Shown here: one piece after another, positions 44,901 through 52,957 of the stretch
Layout: each line of letters begins with the position of its first letter
How positions within the stretch are numbered: the first letter of the stretch is position 1
Assembly (NCBI GenBank): GCA_964520905.1
Contig: CAZFQL010000019.1
Coordinates: 3,546-67,545 of the forward strand
Direction of reading: 5' to 3'
DNA length: 64,000 nucleotides
Source: JAGVIE01 sp964520905
GTDB taxonomy: Bacteria; Bacteroidota; Ignavibacteria; UBA10030; SZUA-254
Position numbers and translations under genes: made by a program
Notes under the pieces: model-generated
The model's input: the letters and a program-made list of their open reading frames with translations, nothing else
Database searches by the model: none
Told to the model about the DNA's origin: nothing

Positions 44901-45400
44901 ATATGTGGCTGTACTGTCAGACCAGAAAGATATTTGCCTCAGTCGGGATGGGCGACAGTCTCAACGCTTGGGCAATCTTCAATGGAATAAAGGATTATGG
45001 TAGAATTATCGATAGCTCAGCGATTAAAACGATGGAAGAATATCTCACACTTACAATGGGTCTCAACAACGGTAAAGTTACCAGCGTAAATAATCCGTTC
45101 GGGAATAACGATGAGAATACTGGCGGCATAAAGCCCGCAGCATATTCACTTGTGCAGAATTATCCAAACCCATTCAATCCAGTAACTCTCATCCAATATG
45201 GATTGCCTGAGCAATCACACGTTACACTGAAAATCTATGATATACTTGGCCGTGAGGTTAGAACACTCGTCAATGAAGTTCAGGAGGAAGGGTACAGATC
45301 GGTTATGTTCGATGCGAAAGATTTCCCGAGCGGTATTTACTTCTATCGTTTGCAAGCAGGCGGCTTCAACGATATCAAAAAGATGGTTTTGATACGCTGA
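41948..45400 (+). CDS. M6-type metalloprotease with beta-helix and T9SS sorting domain
   Basis: 1150 aa exported protease. Signal peptide about 1-23; the zinc site HEFGHIIGFYDDY (341-353) gives HExxH with a following Gly and Asp, as in immune-inhibitor-A/M6 enzymes. Residues about 560-860 form a right-handed beta-helix (VVGDVTIQNGTTLTVMPG, YTLTINGKLIAKGTSTQR and later rungs). A helical stretch (about 880-1060) and a type A sorting domain (VQNYPNPFNPVTLIQY ... GIYFYRLQAGGF) follow. The protease half is AT-rich, and composition shifts near 43.7 kb where the beta-helix starts, suggesting domain shuffling. GGAAGGG precedes the ATG. Confidence 0.92.
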   Translation: MKQLIIVSVLVITLACCVGVIVAAPFDTGFVTWHQPNGVTFIARLWGDEFFSWFETQDGYRIYRAFNGWYYYASLDAIGEYTASTSRVGIEPPLASSYKLERSASRIAQINQRIYEFEHAYQSNSLTKKQTPDGLMTAVPETLRLAVILVEFTDTTHYKSLPPPNGNRPDGYLKSDFENELFSQNYWYAPAESLQQYPNSPHPEGDRIYGSMQDYYYQMSRGNFILTGQVVNPVDPVTGVPKWIKLDHSWQYYYDLESDPRALAREGVQKALDSGYISDVPGNSNYFNKKCVIYAGNVYEAGALWGGGEAINGTYCWVGERTGRRIIYENKAFMHMGFVAHEFGHIIGFYDDYQSYYVDRRFNLMDIGLWNGPMDKCECPASLSPFERCVIKNWVSPILLTRDTTNFKVIYDYQNPRIFRINPFSRDLVGDEFYLFETRLRKGFDLYLPTTPDSFKFQPGNLLIWHLNFYSNINQDSEQVALVPADNNRNYYFLADFFPKDSITNRQSYNDLTIPATLIGDDPNTKAHFALNGIRRHKPMNPSDSDYTIIDTIALKLTYASGTITQNTSWQYDVRVVGDVTIQNGTTLTVMPGTNIYFDPGYTLTINGKLIAKGTSTQRITFTSSNPSPMSGDWQGIVCSGGGPDTLSYCNVKYAYDGLRLMNTAANSYMQNDTISRSANYGLFVSNTGTANTSLKMYKCGVNNNDGRAVQVNNAKVLVSYSRIESNELQSIGVSNVYVCNGGKVYMDSTRIQNNIGSGIDISGTNSRVSLSINEVTKGYNTVTQNGVGEIYVHNSATAFLGYIGSGGPIGGWNNVYNNGTYTGRLINNATTTTVRARYTYWGTHRPNEYVGPVDTLYQLGSAVNTPSKTVFTLPEEGQLAYDLDKQEMLDWLKQLKNDIEANRDNAEDALYQLALHAGPGGEYQSVLALPWETFLSAIETSTLPVKLKMLAVGLRLQSMLDQNQFQSAVSLSNKILSQKGITTDMWLYCQTRKIFASVGMGDSLNAWAIFNGIKDYGRIIDSSAIKTMEEYLTLTMGLNNGKVTSVNNPFGNNDENTGGIKPAAYSLVQNYPNPFNPVTLIQYGLPEQSHVTLKIYDILGREVRTLVNEVQEEGYRSVMFDAKDFPSGIYFYRLQAGGFNDIKKMVLIR

Positions 45401-45416
45401 GCACTGAGTCAATGCG

Positions 45417-45451
45417 GTAAGCCCATTCGGTTGTATTCCGAATGGGTTTAC
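45417..45451 (+). terminator. Long inverted repeat after the protease gene
   Basis: GGTAA.CCCATTCGG pairs with CCGAATGGG.TTACC (about 14 bp) around TTGTATT. The T-run is short, but the position fits a terminator. Confidence 0.65.
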
Positions 45452-45522
45452 CTATAGTCATCCTTGAATCTCATCCCGATTTTCCGTAAGTTCTTAGAGA
45501 ATTCATACAACAGAAATAGGTA

Positions 45523-46068
45523 ATGCTATCTAAGAGTGATAAAGAATCCCTGTTGCAAATTGCCCGCATATCGATTGAATCTGCTGTTCGAAAAAAAGGA
45601 GAAGCAATAACAGAGAATCAATCATCAAGATTGAAGGAAAAATGCGGCGCATTTGTAACGCTGCACAAAAGCGGAGAGCTTCGGGGCTGTATCGGATATA
45701 TTGAAAGCGATATACCGTTAACAGAAACAGTATGCGACGCCGCGAAAAAAGCCGCTCTTGAAGATTACAGATTCACACCTGTAACGCCGGATGAGTTGAT
45801 GGATATTGAAATCGAAATCTCTATCCTCTCCCCTTTAAAACTTATACGCAACATAGATGAGATTGAAGTGGGAAAACATGGACTGATTATCGATTATCAA
45901 CATAATCGAGGATTACTACTTCCTCAGGTAGCGACCGAATATGGATGGGACAAAGAAACATTTTTGAATCAAACAGCACGTAAAGCCGGATTACAATCGG
46001 ATCAATGGAAAGATTCCAGATCAAAAATTTATATCTTTACTGCAGAGATCTTCAGGGAAGAAAAATAA
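45523..46068 (+). CDS. amrA: AMMECR1-domain protein (AmmeMemoRadiSam system protein A)
   Basis: 181 aa, one AMMECR1 domain. Landmarks are CGAFVTLHKSGELRGCIGYI (family LRGCIG motif), ALEDYRFTPVTPDEL, IEISILSPLKLI and the GLIIDYQHNRGLLLPQVATE segment. Chemistry is unknown; the family travels with a Memo-like protein and a radical SAM enzyme. Its stop is one base before the ATG of the Memo gene, so the two are translated together. The radical SAM member is not in the window. Confidence 0.92.
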   Translation: MLSKSDKESLLQIARISIESAVRKKGEAITENQSSRLKEKCGAFVTLHKSGELRGCIGYIESDIPLTETVCDAAKKAALEDYRFTPVTPDELMDIEIEISILSPLKLIRNIDEIEVGKHGLIIDYQHNRGLLLPQVATEYGWDKETFLNQTARKAGLQSDQWKDSRSKIYIFTAEIFREEK

Positions 46069-46069
46069 T

Positions 46070-46897
46070 ATGACGACTATTCGGCAACCTGCAGTTGCAG
46101 GTATGTTTTATACGGCTAATCCCAAAGCGCTCGACAGGGAAATAGATCAAATGTTGGAAGAAGTAATCGTGCCGCGAATAAAAGGCTCTCTTGTCGCTCT
46201 TATTGTGCCACATGCTGGATATACCTATTCGGGTGCAACCGCTGCTCATGCATATAAGCTTCTGCAGATCAATCCGGTACAAACGGTTATTGTCATCTCG
46301 CCAAGTCACAGGGAATACTTCAAAGGCATCTCTATATTCAACGGAGACGCTTACCGGACTCCCCTGGGTAATGTTTCACTCGACTCAACACTAATCAATG
46401 ATCTTATGAAAGATGAAAACATCATCGAGCTATCCGACCGGGGACATCTTGCCGAACATGCGATTGAAGTACAGCTTCCGTTCCTTCAAAAAGTGCTGGG
46501 CAATTTTAAATTAGTCCCTGTTATCATGGGCGACCAGAGCCGTGAGTTGTGTTATCACCTCGGCGATAAACTTGCAAAAGTACTAAAAGGAAGAAACGCG
46601 CTGATCATCGCTTCAAGCGATCTCTCACATTATCACACCGCGGATGAAGCGAACGCGCTGGATAAAATTACCATCGATGATCTAATTAAATTCGATCAGG
46701 AACAGCTTGCACACGACATTGACAACGAACTTACCGAAGCCTGCGGCGGCGGTCCGATAATAGCCGCGCTAAGTGCAGCCAAAATGCTCGGAGCAAACCA
46801 CGTGGAAATTCTGCATCACTGCAACTCAGGTAACATCACGGGCGAACGCGATGCGGTTGTCGGTTATCTTTCTGCGGCAATCACGAGGGAGAATTAA
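46070..46897 (+). CDS. amrB: Memo-like protein (AmmeMemoRadiSam system protein B)
   Basis: 275 aa of the Memo family, related to class III nonheme-iron dioxygenases. It begins with the characteristic RQPAVAGMFYTANPKAL. Later come LIVPHAGYTYSGATAAHAYK (His likely in the metal/active site), VIVISPSHREYFKGISIF, LAEHAIEVQLPFLQ and ASSDLSHYHTADEANALD, with His and Cys (CNSGNITGERD) where Memo proteins keep them. Human MEMO1 is a copper/iron-binding relative. The function of the bacterial trio is not established. Confidence 0.93.
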   Translation: MTTIRQPAVAGMFYTANPKALDREIDQMLEEVIVPRIKGSLVALIVPHAGYTYSGATAAHAYKLLQINPVQTVIVISPSHREYFKGISIFNGDAYRTPLGNVSLDSTLINDLMKDENIIELSDRGHLAEHAIEVQLPFLQKVLGNFKLVPVIMGDQSRELCYHLGDKLAKVLKGRNALIIASSDLSHYHTADEANALDKITIDDLIKFDQEQLAHDIDNELTEACGGGPIIAALSAAKMLGANHVEILHHCNSGNITGERDAVVGYLSAAITREN

Positions 46898-46903
46898 TCA
46901 GAT

Positions 46904-47839
46904 ATGGCTGTACAGTATCCGAAGATCACTATCATCGGAGCCGGAACCGTCGGTTCGGCATTTGCAGTTGCACTCTATGAAAAAGGTTATCCGATAATCG
47001 GTATTATCAGCCGAACAGGATCATCGGCTATTAAATTAGCTCATGCCGTCAAATGTAAAAATGTTTCCACGCAAATAGCAGACATACCGTTAAATACAGA
47101 AATCATATTCATCGCTGTTCCTGACAGATCAATCAGGGAAGTAGCCGCCGAACTGGCAAAAGTCAAAAAAATAAAATTCAATAAATTATTCATTGTACAT
47201 TGTTCCGGTGCTCATTCCGTTGATGTGCTTGATCCCTTAAAGAGAAGAACCGCACTTGTAGGTTCAATCCACCCTGTTCAGACATTTCCTTCGTCCGGAA
47301 AACCGTCACGACTTCAATCTAAACTAAAAGGCATCTATTACGGAATCGAAGGCAATCCTGAGGCAATTGATAAAATTCAGCAGATTGTAGAAAATTTGGG
47401 TGGAAAGTCTATCGTTCTACCGAAAGAGTTGAAACCGCTCTACCATGTCGCTTGCGTGATGGCATCGAATTATTTGACTATGTTCCTTAATACTATCACT
47501 GAACTTACAAAGAAACTCGAAATGAAAGCATCCTGGGCGGAAGTTTTCGGACCTCTTATGATGACAACGATGGAGAACGTTATTCAATCGTCTGCGCTGT
47601 TAGCGCTTACAGGTCCTATTGTTCGAAATGATTTTGAAACATTAGACCTTCATCTGCGAACGTTAAATGAATATGCACCTCAGTTCCTGCCTATCTATAC
47701 AATCGGGGGAATCGAGGTTGCGCGCATCGCAAAAGAAAACGGAAAAATAACACAAGAGAATTTTAACGAAATAATTAGTAAATTCAGAAAATTCATCAAA
47801 TCAAGTTCAGTCAAAAATATTTCTAAGGTGAAACGGTGA
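46904..47839 (+). CDS. Rossmann-like plus DUF2520 protein
   Basis: 311 aa. The N-terminal dinucleotide-binding fold ITIIGAGTVGSAFAVALYEK (about 8-27) is followed by IIFIAVPDRSIREVA and VHCSGAHSVDVLDPL. The C-terminal all-helical DUF2520 half contains SIHPVQTFP, YGIEGNPEAID, KPLYHVACVMASNYLTMFLN and TGPIVRNDFETLDLHL. It resembles NADP-dependent oxidoreductases with a 6PGDH/ketopantoate-reductase-like tail; the substrate is unknown. Six bases separate it from amrB, and it overlaps the next gene by 4. Confidence 0.9.
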   Translation: MAVQYPKITIIGAGTVGSAFAVALYEKGYPIIGIISRTGSSAIKLAHAVKCKNVSTQIADIPLNTEIIFIAVPDRSIREVAAELAKVKKIKFNKLFIVHCSGAHSVDVLDPLKRRTALVGSIHPVQTFPSSGKPSRLQSKLKGIYYGIEGNPEAIDKIQQIVENLGGKSIVLPKELKPLYHVACVMASNYLTMFLNTITELTKKLEMKASWAEVFGPLMMTTMENVIQSSALLALTGPIVRNDFETLDLHLRTLNEYAPQFLPIYTIGGIEVARIAKENGKITQENFNEIISKFRKFIKSSSVKNISKVKR

Positions 47840-48900
47840 AAGCATTAATAGCCAGCGGCGGGCACGGAACGCGCCTACGTCCGCTAACGCATACTCAGAA
47901 CAAGCATCTCATACCTATCGCAAACAAGCCGATACTGCATTATGCCATTGAAGCCGCAGTCGATGCGGGAATTAAGCAGATCGGGATCATTCACAATGCC
48001 GACAGCCAAGAAGTTCCGAACGCAATCGGGAATGGAAAAAGATGGGGAGTAAAAATAACATTCATCCCGCAAAAGACTCCCGCGGGACTCGCGCACGTTG
48101 TAAAGATAGCAGAGAAGTTCATCGGGAAGGATAATTTTATTTTCTACCTTGGCGATAATATGGTCGTAGGCGGCGTGAAAAGATTCATAGATGAATTCGA
48201 GAAGAGCGACTGCAACTGCTGGCTGACGCTTTCAAGAGTCAAGGATCCGGAACGATTCGGTGTGCCGGTAATAAAGAATAATAAAATAATTAAGGTAGAA
48301 GAAAAACCTTCGAAACCGAAGAGCCAATTCGCCGTTGCCGGAATTTACATTTACGACCGGCATATATTTGAAGCAGTAAAGAAAATTAAGCCAAGCGCGC
48401 GCGGCGAGTATGAAATTTCCGATGCTCACACTTACCTCATCGAGCATGGATATAAAGTCGGATACAGCGAAATTACCGGATGGTGGAAAGATACCGGTAA
48501 GCCTGCCGACTTGCTCGAAGCAAATCGTTTGGTACTTGATAACATCGAACCGAATATCAAAGGTGACACTGACAAAATTTCATCCGTTCTCGGAAAAGTT
48601 ATTCTCGAAGAAGGGTCGAAAGTCGTTAACAGCGTCATCCGGGGACCTGCAATCATCGGTAAAAATGCGATCATTGAAAATAGTTATATCGGACCGTTTA
48701 CGTCCATCGGAAACAACACTATAATCCAGAACGCCGAGGTTGAGTACAGCATTGTTCTTCGCGATTCAAAAATCATGAATGTAAAACTCCGCATCGAAGG
48801 CAGTATACTTGGTAATGATGTGGAGATTGTTGAAGCGAACGGCAAACCGCATGTACACAGGTTTATGATCGGAGACCAAAGCAGAGTTGAAGTTGCATAA
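47836..48900 (+). CDS. Sugar-1-phosphate nucleotidyltransferase (RmlA-like long form)
   Basis: 354 aa. The N-terminal nucleotidyltransferase domain has SGGHGTRLRPLTHTQNKHL (7-25), YLGDNMVVGG, FGVPVIKNNKIIKVEEKP and TGWWKDTGKPADLLEAN. The C-terminal part (about 245-354) is a left-handed beta-helix (IRGPAIIGKNAIIENSYIGP and repeats). This long form is typical of glucose-1-phosphate thymidylyltransferase in archaea and many bacteria, supplying dTDP-glucose, though another NTP or sugar is possible. It is coupled to the DUF2520 gene. Confidence 0.88.
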   Translation: MKALIASGGHGTRLRPLTHTQNKHLIPIANKPILHYAIEAAVDAGIKQIGIIHNADSQEVPNAIGNGKRWGVKITFIPQKTPAGLAHVVKIAEKFIGKDNFIFYLGDNMVVGGVKRFIDEFEKSDCNCWLTLSRVKDPERFGVPVIKNNKIIKVEEKPSKPKSQFAVAGIYIYDRHIFEAVKKIKPSARGEYEISDAHTYLIEHGYKVGYSEITGWWKDTGKPADLLEANRLVLDNIEPNIKGDTDKISSVLGKVILEEGSKVVNSVIRGPAIIGKNAIIENSYIGPFTSIGNNTIIQNAEVEYSIVLRDSKIMNVKLRIEGSILGNDVEIVEANGKPHVHRFMIGDQSRVEVA

Positions 48901-48937
48901 GATATGTTTGATATTTGATGTTAGATATTGGATGTTC

Positions 48938-48952
48938 GATGTCCGATATTTG
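48938..48952. repeat. Left inverted repeat flanking the four-helix-bundle gene
   Basis: GATGTCCGATATTTG is the reverse complement of 49408-49422 with one mismatch. It ends a run of loosely repeated GATATT/GATGTT words beginning at 48901. The pair brackets the next gene closely. Confidence 0.6.
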
Positions 48953-48969
48953 CGGGCTAAGTGAGAATA

Positions 48970-49404
48970 ATGATGGATACAGGGTATAAGAAATTAGACA
49001 TATACAAATTATCGTATGATTTGGCAATTAATATCCACAAGATGACATTAGTATTACCGAAGTTCGAAACTTACGAAGAAGCAAGCCAAATCCGTCGAGC
49101 ATCAAAATCTATCCCGGCAAATATCGTTGAAGGATATTGCTTAAGAAGGCATAAAAATGAATACCTTCAATATCTTCATCGAGCACTCGGTTCATCTCAA
49201 GAAACAATCGTGCATCTGAATATGCTCTATGATACTCAATCGTTATCTGATAAAAATATTTTTCACGAATTATCTGAACAATATGATCACCTCGGTAAAA
49301 TGATATTCAGATTTATAGAATCAGTTATTGCAGAACATCTTCCTCCTGCTTATGTAAAAGAAGAAAATTCATGTTATGAAACTCAACAAAAAACGAACAT
49401 CTAA
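48970..49404 (+). CDS. Four-helix-bundle protein (S23/IVP family)
   Basis: 144 aa from the ATG after GTGAG; a GTG three codons upstream is possible. It matches the family once called 23S rRNA intervening-sequence proteins: YKKLDIYKLSYDLAINIHKM, QIRRASKSIPANIVEGYC, NEYLQYLHRALGSSQETIVH and a last long helix. The function is unsettled; relatives accompany diversity-generating retroelements or sit in rRNA insertions, neither of which is seen here. AT-rich, bracketed by inverted repeats, and it breaks an otherwise compact run of metabolic genes. Confidence 0.88.
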   Translation: MMDTGYKKLDIYKLSYDLAINIHKMTLVLPKFETYEEASQIRRASKSIPANIVEGYCLRRHKNEYLQYLHRALGSSQETIVHLNMLYDTQSLSDKNIFHELSEQYDHLGKMIFRFIESVIAEHLPPAYVKEENSCYETQQKTNI

Positions 49405-49407
49405 TAA

Positions 49408-49422
49408 CAAATATCGGATATC
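49408..49422. repeat. Right inverted repeat flanking the four-helix-bundle gene
   Basis: CAAATATCGGATATC, 14 of 15 bases complementary to the left copy. It starts 3 bases after the stop codon and ends 5 bases before the next ATG. Confidence 0.6.
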
Positions 49423-49427
49423 AATTT

Positions 49428-50210
49428 ATGGACTACCAAACACTACTTCTAACAATCAAAGACCGCATCGCGGTTGTTACTATCAATCGTCCCGACAAGC
49501 TCAATGCATTGAATGCTCAATGTAAAAGTGAGTTGAAGGATTTATTCACTAACTTAAAAACCAATCCCGATGTTGATGCAGTCATCCTCACAGGTGCGGG
49601 TGAGAAGGCGTTTGTTGCCGGAACTGATATAGGTGAGCTAACATTGCTCAATGCTAAAACTGGAAGAGAATTTTCAGAAGGTGGAATCTCCCTCCTCGAT
49701 CTCATTCAGCATCTTGGCAAACCGGTAATAGGCGCTGTAAATGGTTACGCCCTCGGCGGTGGCTGCGAACTTGCAATGGCATGCCATATTCGCGTTGCAT
49801 CTGAAAATGCAAAATTCGGTCAGCCGGAAGTTAACCTCGGCACTTTTCCCGGTTACGGCGGAACCCAACGCCTACCCCGTCTTATCGGACACGGCAGGGC
49901 AATGGAAATAATACTGACAGGTAACCAGATCGACGCGAATGAAGCTTACCGCATCGGTTTAGTAAACAAAGTTGTCCCGCTTGCCGATTTACTTTCAACA
50001 ACAGAAACAATGGCAAGGTCAATAATCAGCAAAGGACAACCGGCAGTTCGATTAGCTCTTAAAGCGATCAATGCCACATTAGAAAAATCTTTGAGCGATG
50101 GGTTGAGGCACGAAGCAGAGTTGTGGGGCGAGTGCTGTGATACTGAAGACTTCAAGGAAGGTACGAATGCATTTATCGAGAAACGTAAACCGATCTTCAG
50201 GGGGAAATAA
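49428..50210 (+). CDS. Enoyl-CoA hydratase / 3-hydroxybutyryl-CoA dehydratase
   Basis: Hydrates short-chain enoyl-CoA in fatty-acid or butyrate-type metabolism. 260 aa crotonase fold. Key features are AVVTINRPDKLNALN, the oxyanion-hole segment FVAGTDIGEL, VNGYALGGGCELAMAC and the two catalytic Glu residues in FGQPEVNLGTFPGYGGTQRL. Close to Crt/FadB-like short-chain enzymes; chain-length preference cannot be read. No other beta-oxidation gene is adjacent. Confidence 0.92.
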   Translation: MDYQTLLLTIKDRIAVVTINRPDKLNALNAQCKSELKDLFTNLKTNPDVDAVILTGAGEKAFVAGTDIGELTLLNAKTGREFSEGGISLLDLIQHLGKPVIGAVNGYALGGGCELAMACHIRVASENAKFGQPEVNLGTFPGYGGTQRLPRLIGHGRAMEIILTGNQIDANEAYRIGLVNKVVPLADLLSTTETMARSIISKGQPAVRLALKAINATLEKSLSDGLRHEAELWGECCDTEDFKEGTNAFIEKRKPIFRGK

Positions 50211-50212
50211 TT

Positions 50213-50689
50213 TTGTACTTTGATAAATCGGTATTTTTTCGTTTCTTGATTATTCTCGCAGCGGCAGGCGCAGCCATTGTTTTATTCCTTGCTGATCAGT
50301 CACTTGCTAAAAAACAAAGTAAGCAAGCGCCTCTAAATATAACCTCTGCCACAAGGGAAATCGACCGTGCTGTCGATTCCGTGCTGGCACAATTTCGAAT
50401 AGACAAGAAGTGGTGCCGGAAAAAAAATGTTGAAATTCCCGGCACAAATTTTAATCGTGTGGAACGAAAGGTCCTGATTCCGCCGGAGATAATTCCAGTT
50501 CAAATGAATCAGGCATTGAACATGATTGCGCAACGGTACGGTGGCAGAGCGATCGGATCAGAAAATCTGCGAGAGAATTCGGTAACCATACACATCAAAC
50601 TCGAAGGGTACATTATTCAAACAATCATTTTGAAAACATCAAAGGATTTAAAACGAACAATCGAAAAGAAACAACAAAAAAAGATATAA
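50213..50689 (+). CDS. Membrane-anchored hypothetical protein
   Basis: 158 aa starting at TTG, 8 bases after AGGGGG and 2 bases after the hydratase stop. One N-terminal membrane segment (FFRFLIILAAAGAAIVLFLA) precedes a periplasmic alpha/beta domain of about 125 residues (ATREIDRAVDSVLAQFRIDK, FNRVERKVLIPPEIIPVQMN, NSVTIHIKLEGYIIQTIILK) and a basic tail. Not recognised. The layout resembles periplasmic helper domains found beside glyS in related genomes, but I cannot name it. Confidence 0.7.
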   Translation: MYFDKSVFFRFLIILAAAGAAIVLFLADQSLAKKQSKQAPLNITSATREIDRAVDSVLAQFRIDKKWCRKKNVEIPGTNFNRVERKVLIPPEIIPVQMNQALNMIAQRYGGRAIGSENLRENSVTIHIKLEGYIIQTIILKTSKDLKRTIEKKQQKKI

Positions 50690-50699
50690 TTAGGAATTT

Positions 50700-52208
50700 A
50701 TGGCAAAACCGATTAATAATAATGAATCACAATTAATGGATAAACTCGTCTCACTTTGTAAACGAAGGGGATTCATTTTTCAATCATCAGAAATCTATGG
50801 CGGCTTAAATGGCGCTTGGGATTACGGTCCACTGGGTGTTGAGCTGCTCAGAAATGTCAAAGATGAGTGGTGGAAGAACATGACTTATCGTGAAGATATC
50901 GAGGGTTTAGATGCTGCTATTCTGATGCACCCGCGCGTTTGGGAAGCGTCGGGACACGTCGAGAACTTTACCGACCCCATGGTAGATTGCAAGCAATGCA
51001 AATCTCGACATAGAGCAGATATGCTTTCTCCACTTCTGAATTGTGAGAATTGTGGATTAAGAATTGGTTCGACTTTAAAATCTGATGAACGGAGAAAGTT
51101 GAAAAAAGATTTTGGAGAAGAAGGACTACAACAAATTCTTCATACCATTGAAAATCAAAAAGTTTGTCCTAAATGTGGAAATTCAAAAATTATAATTAGC
51201 TACTTTTGCCCAAGTTGCGGTAGTGCTGAATTAACGGAAGCTCGGCAATTCAATCTCATGTTTAAAACATTTGTCGGTCCCGTGGAAGATTCGGGAGCGG
51301 TTGTTTATCTTAGACCGGAGACGGCTCAAGGAATATTCGTGAACTTTCTTAACGTCCAGTCATCGTCGCGGCAAAAACTGCCATTCGGTATCGCGCAAAT
51401 CGGTAAAGCTTTCCGTAACGAAATCAATACGAAGAATTTTCTTTTCCGCACACGCGAATTCGAACAGATGGAAATGCAGTTCTTCGTCAAGCCCGGCACC
51501 GATGATAAATGGTTCGAATACTGGCGTGAACAGCGGATGCAGTGGTTCATCGATCTCGGTATGAAAAAAGAAAAACTCCAGTGGCATCAACATGCACCGG
51601 ACAAACTTGCACACTACGCCAAAGACGCGTACGACATAGAGTATCTATTCCCATTCGGTTGGGGAGAGATTGAAGGTGTACACAACCGGACAAACTTCGA
51701 TCTTTCACGACATGAGGAATATTCCGGCAAGACTTTGAAATATTTTGACGAAGAAACGAAAGAGAAATTTACACCATTCATCATCGAGACATCTGCCGGT
51801 GCAAGCCGCTCTCTTATGGCATTTCTTGTCAATGCGTACCACGAGGAAGAAGCAATGAGTGCAGAGGGAAAAATGGAACAACGGGTAGTTATGAAATTTC
51901 ATCTCAGGCTTGCTCCGATTAAGGCGGCAATCTTCCCGCTAGTCAATCGTGACGGTATGCCGGAGATCTCGAAAAAAATCGAACGGGAACTGCGTCCGCA
52001 CCTAAGGGTGTTTTATGACGATAGCGGCGCAGTCGGCAGAAGATACCGCCGTCAGGATGAAGTCGGTACTCCATACTGCATCACAATAGATTCGCAGACT
52101 TTAGAAGATCAAACCGTCACCATTCGTGAAAGAGATTCCATGGTGCAGGAACGAATTGCAATGGATCAACTTCTTTCTTATTTTAGAACTAAATTTATTC
52201 TCGGTTAA
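50700..52208 (+). CDS. glyS: Glycyl-tRNA synthetase, dimeric type, with enlarged zinc-ribbon insert
   Basis: 502 aa alpha2-type GlyRS (class II). Motifs are RRGFIFQSSEIYGGLNGAWD, the catalytic LRPETAQGIFVNFLN, FRNEINTKNFLFRTREFEQM, ETSAGASRSLMAFLVNAY, and a C-terminal anticodon domain with the RYRRQDEVGTPYCITID segment. Between residues 97 and 173 are four CxxC pairs (C97/C100, C115/C118, C156/C159, C170/C173), two zinc sites joined by a charged helix. This is longer than the single insert of most relatives, and its DNA (50.99-51.24 kb) is AT-rich. Confidence 0.96.
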   Translation: MAKPINNNESQLMDKLVSLCKRRGFIFQSSEIYGGLNGAWDYGPLGVELLRNVKDEWWKNMTYREDIEGLDAAILMHPRVWEASGHVENFTDPMVDCKQCKSRHRADMLSPLLNCENCGLRIGSTLKSDERRKLKKDFGEEGLQQILHTIENQKVCPKCGNSKIIISYFCPSCGSAELTEARQFNLMFKTFVGPVEDSGAVVYLRPETAQGIFVNFLNVQSSSRQKLPFGIAQIGKAFRNEINTKNFLFRTREFEQMEMQFFVKPGTDDKWFEYWREQRMQWFIDLGMKKEKLQWHQHAPDKLAHYAKDAYDIEYLFPFGWGEIEGVHNRTNFDLSRHEEYSGKTLKYFDEETKEKFTPFIIETSAGASRSLMAFLVNAYHEEEAMSAEGKMEQRVVMKFHLRLAPIKAAIFPLVNRDGMPEISKKIERELRPHLRVFYDDSGAVGRRYRRQDEVGTPYCITIDSQTLEDQTVTIRERDSMVQERIAMDQLLSYFRTKFILG

Positions 52209-52250
52209 AACAATTAAACTATGTCGTTCAAAAATATAGAGGGCAGAAAT

Positions 52251-52922
52251 ATGAAAAAATTACTCACAGTCGGAATTATTCTAACACTCAGCATTTCCAT
52301 AATTTTTATGGGATGCGGAACAAGTAAAACATTCAGAGGCGGTGCTATCGGTGCTGCGGCAGGTGGAATAATCGGCGGCATCATCGGTAAACAATCGGGG
52401 CACACCGCAACCGGTGCGATCATCGGTGCGGCTATCGGCGGCACGGCTGGCGCTTTGATCGGTCATTATATGGATAAGCAAGCAGAAGAAATGCAGAGAG
52501 ACCTGAAGGGCGCAAAGGTTGAACGTGTCGGTGAAGGGATCAAAATCACATTCGATTCAGGAATACTCTTCCAAGTTAATAAATCGGATCTACAGCCGGC
52601 AGCAAAATCCAACATAGAAAACCTTGCTAAGATTTTGAATAAATACGACGACACGAATATTCTTATTGAGGGCCACACCGACTCAACCGGCACGCTGGAA
52701 CACAATCAAATGCTGTCGGAAAAGCGCGCTGAATCTGTGTCAGGTTATCTCAAGGGTTTAAATGTTCAGGGACTCCGCATTACAACTGTCGGTTATGGTC
52801 CTAACCAACCAGTCGCATCCAACGTGACCACTGAAGGTCGCCAGCAGAACCGCCGCGTAGAAATTGCAATCTTCGCGAACGATAAATTGAAGGATGCTGC
52901 TACTAAGGGTGAAATTCAATAA
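52251..52922 (+). CDS. OmpA-family lipoprotein with glycine zipper
   Basis: 223 aa from the ATG after GAGGGC. Lipobox FMGC (C22) is followed by glycine-zipper repeats (GGAIGAAAGGIIGGIIGKQS and AIIGAAIGGTAGALIGHYMD), which tend to insert in or span a membrane. Then comes an OmpA/MotB peptidoglycan-binding domain (about 112-213) with ILIEGHTDSTGTLEHNQMLS, KRAESVSGYL and the Arg-rich NRRVEIAI end. It ties the outer membrane to peptidoglycan. It has a strong terminator. Confidence 0.93.
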   Translation: MKKLLTVGIILTLSISIIFMGCGTSKTFRGGAIGAAAGGIIGGIIGKQSGHTATGAIIGAAIGGTAGALIGHYMDKQAEEMQRDLKGAKVERVGEGIKITFDSGILFQVNKSDLQPAAKSNIENLAKILNKYDDTNILIEGHTDSTGTLEHNQMLSEKRAESVSGYLKGLNVQGLRITTVGYGPNQPVASNVTTEGRQQNRRVEIAIFANDKLKDAATKGEIQ

Positions 52923-52957
52923 ATCATTTATCTCGAACACTTTTCATTTGAGATTGT

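Noticed and set aside
48970..49404. 23S rRNA intervening sequence
   Set aside because: The protein belongs to the family so named, but no rRNA sequence surrounds it. The name is historical.
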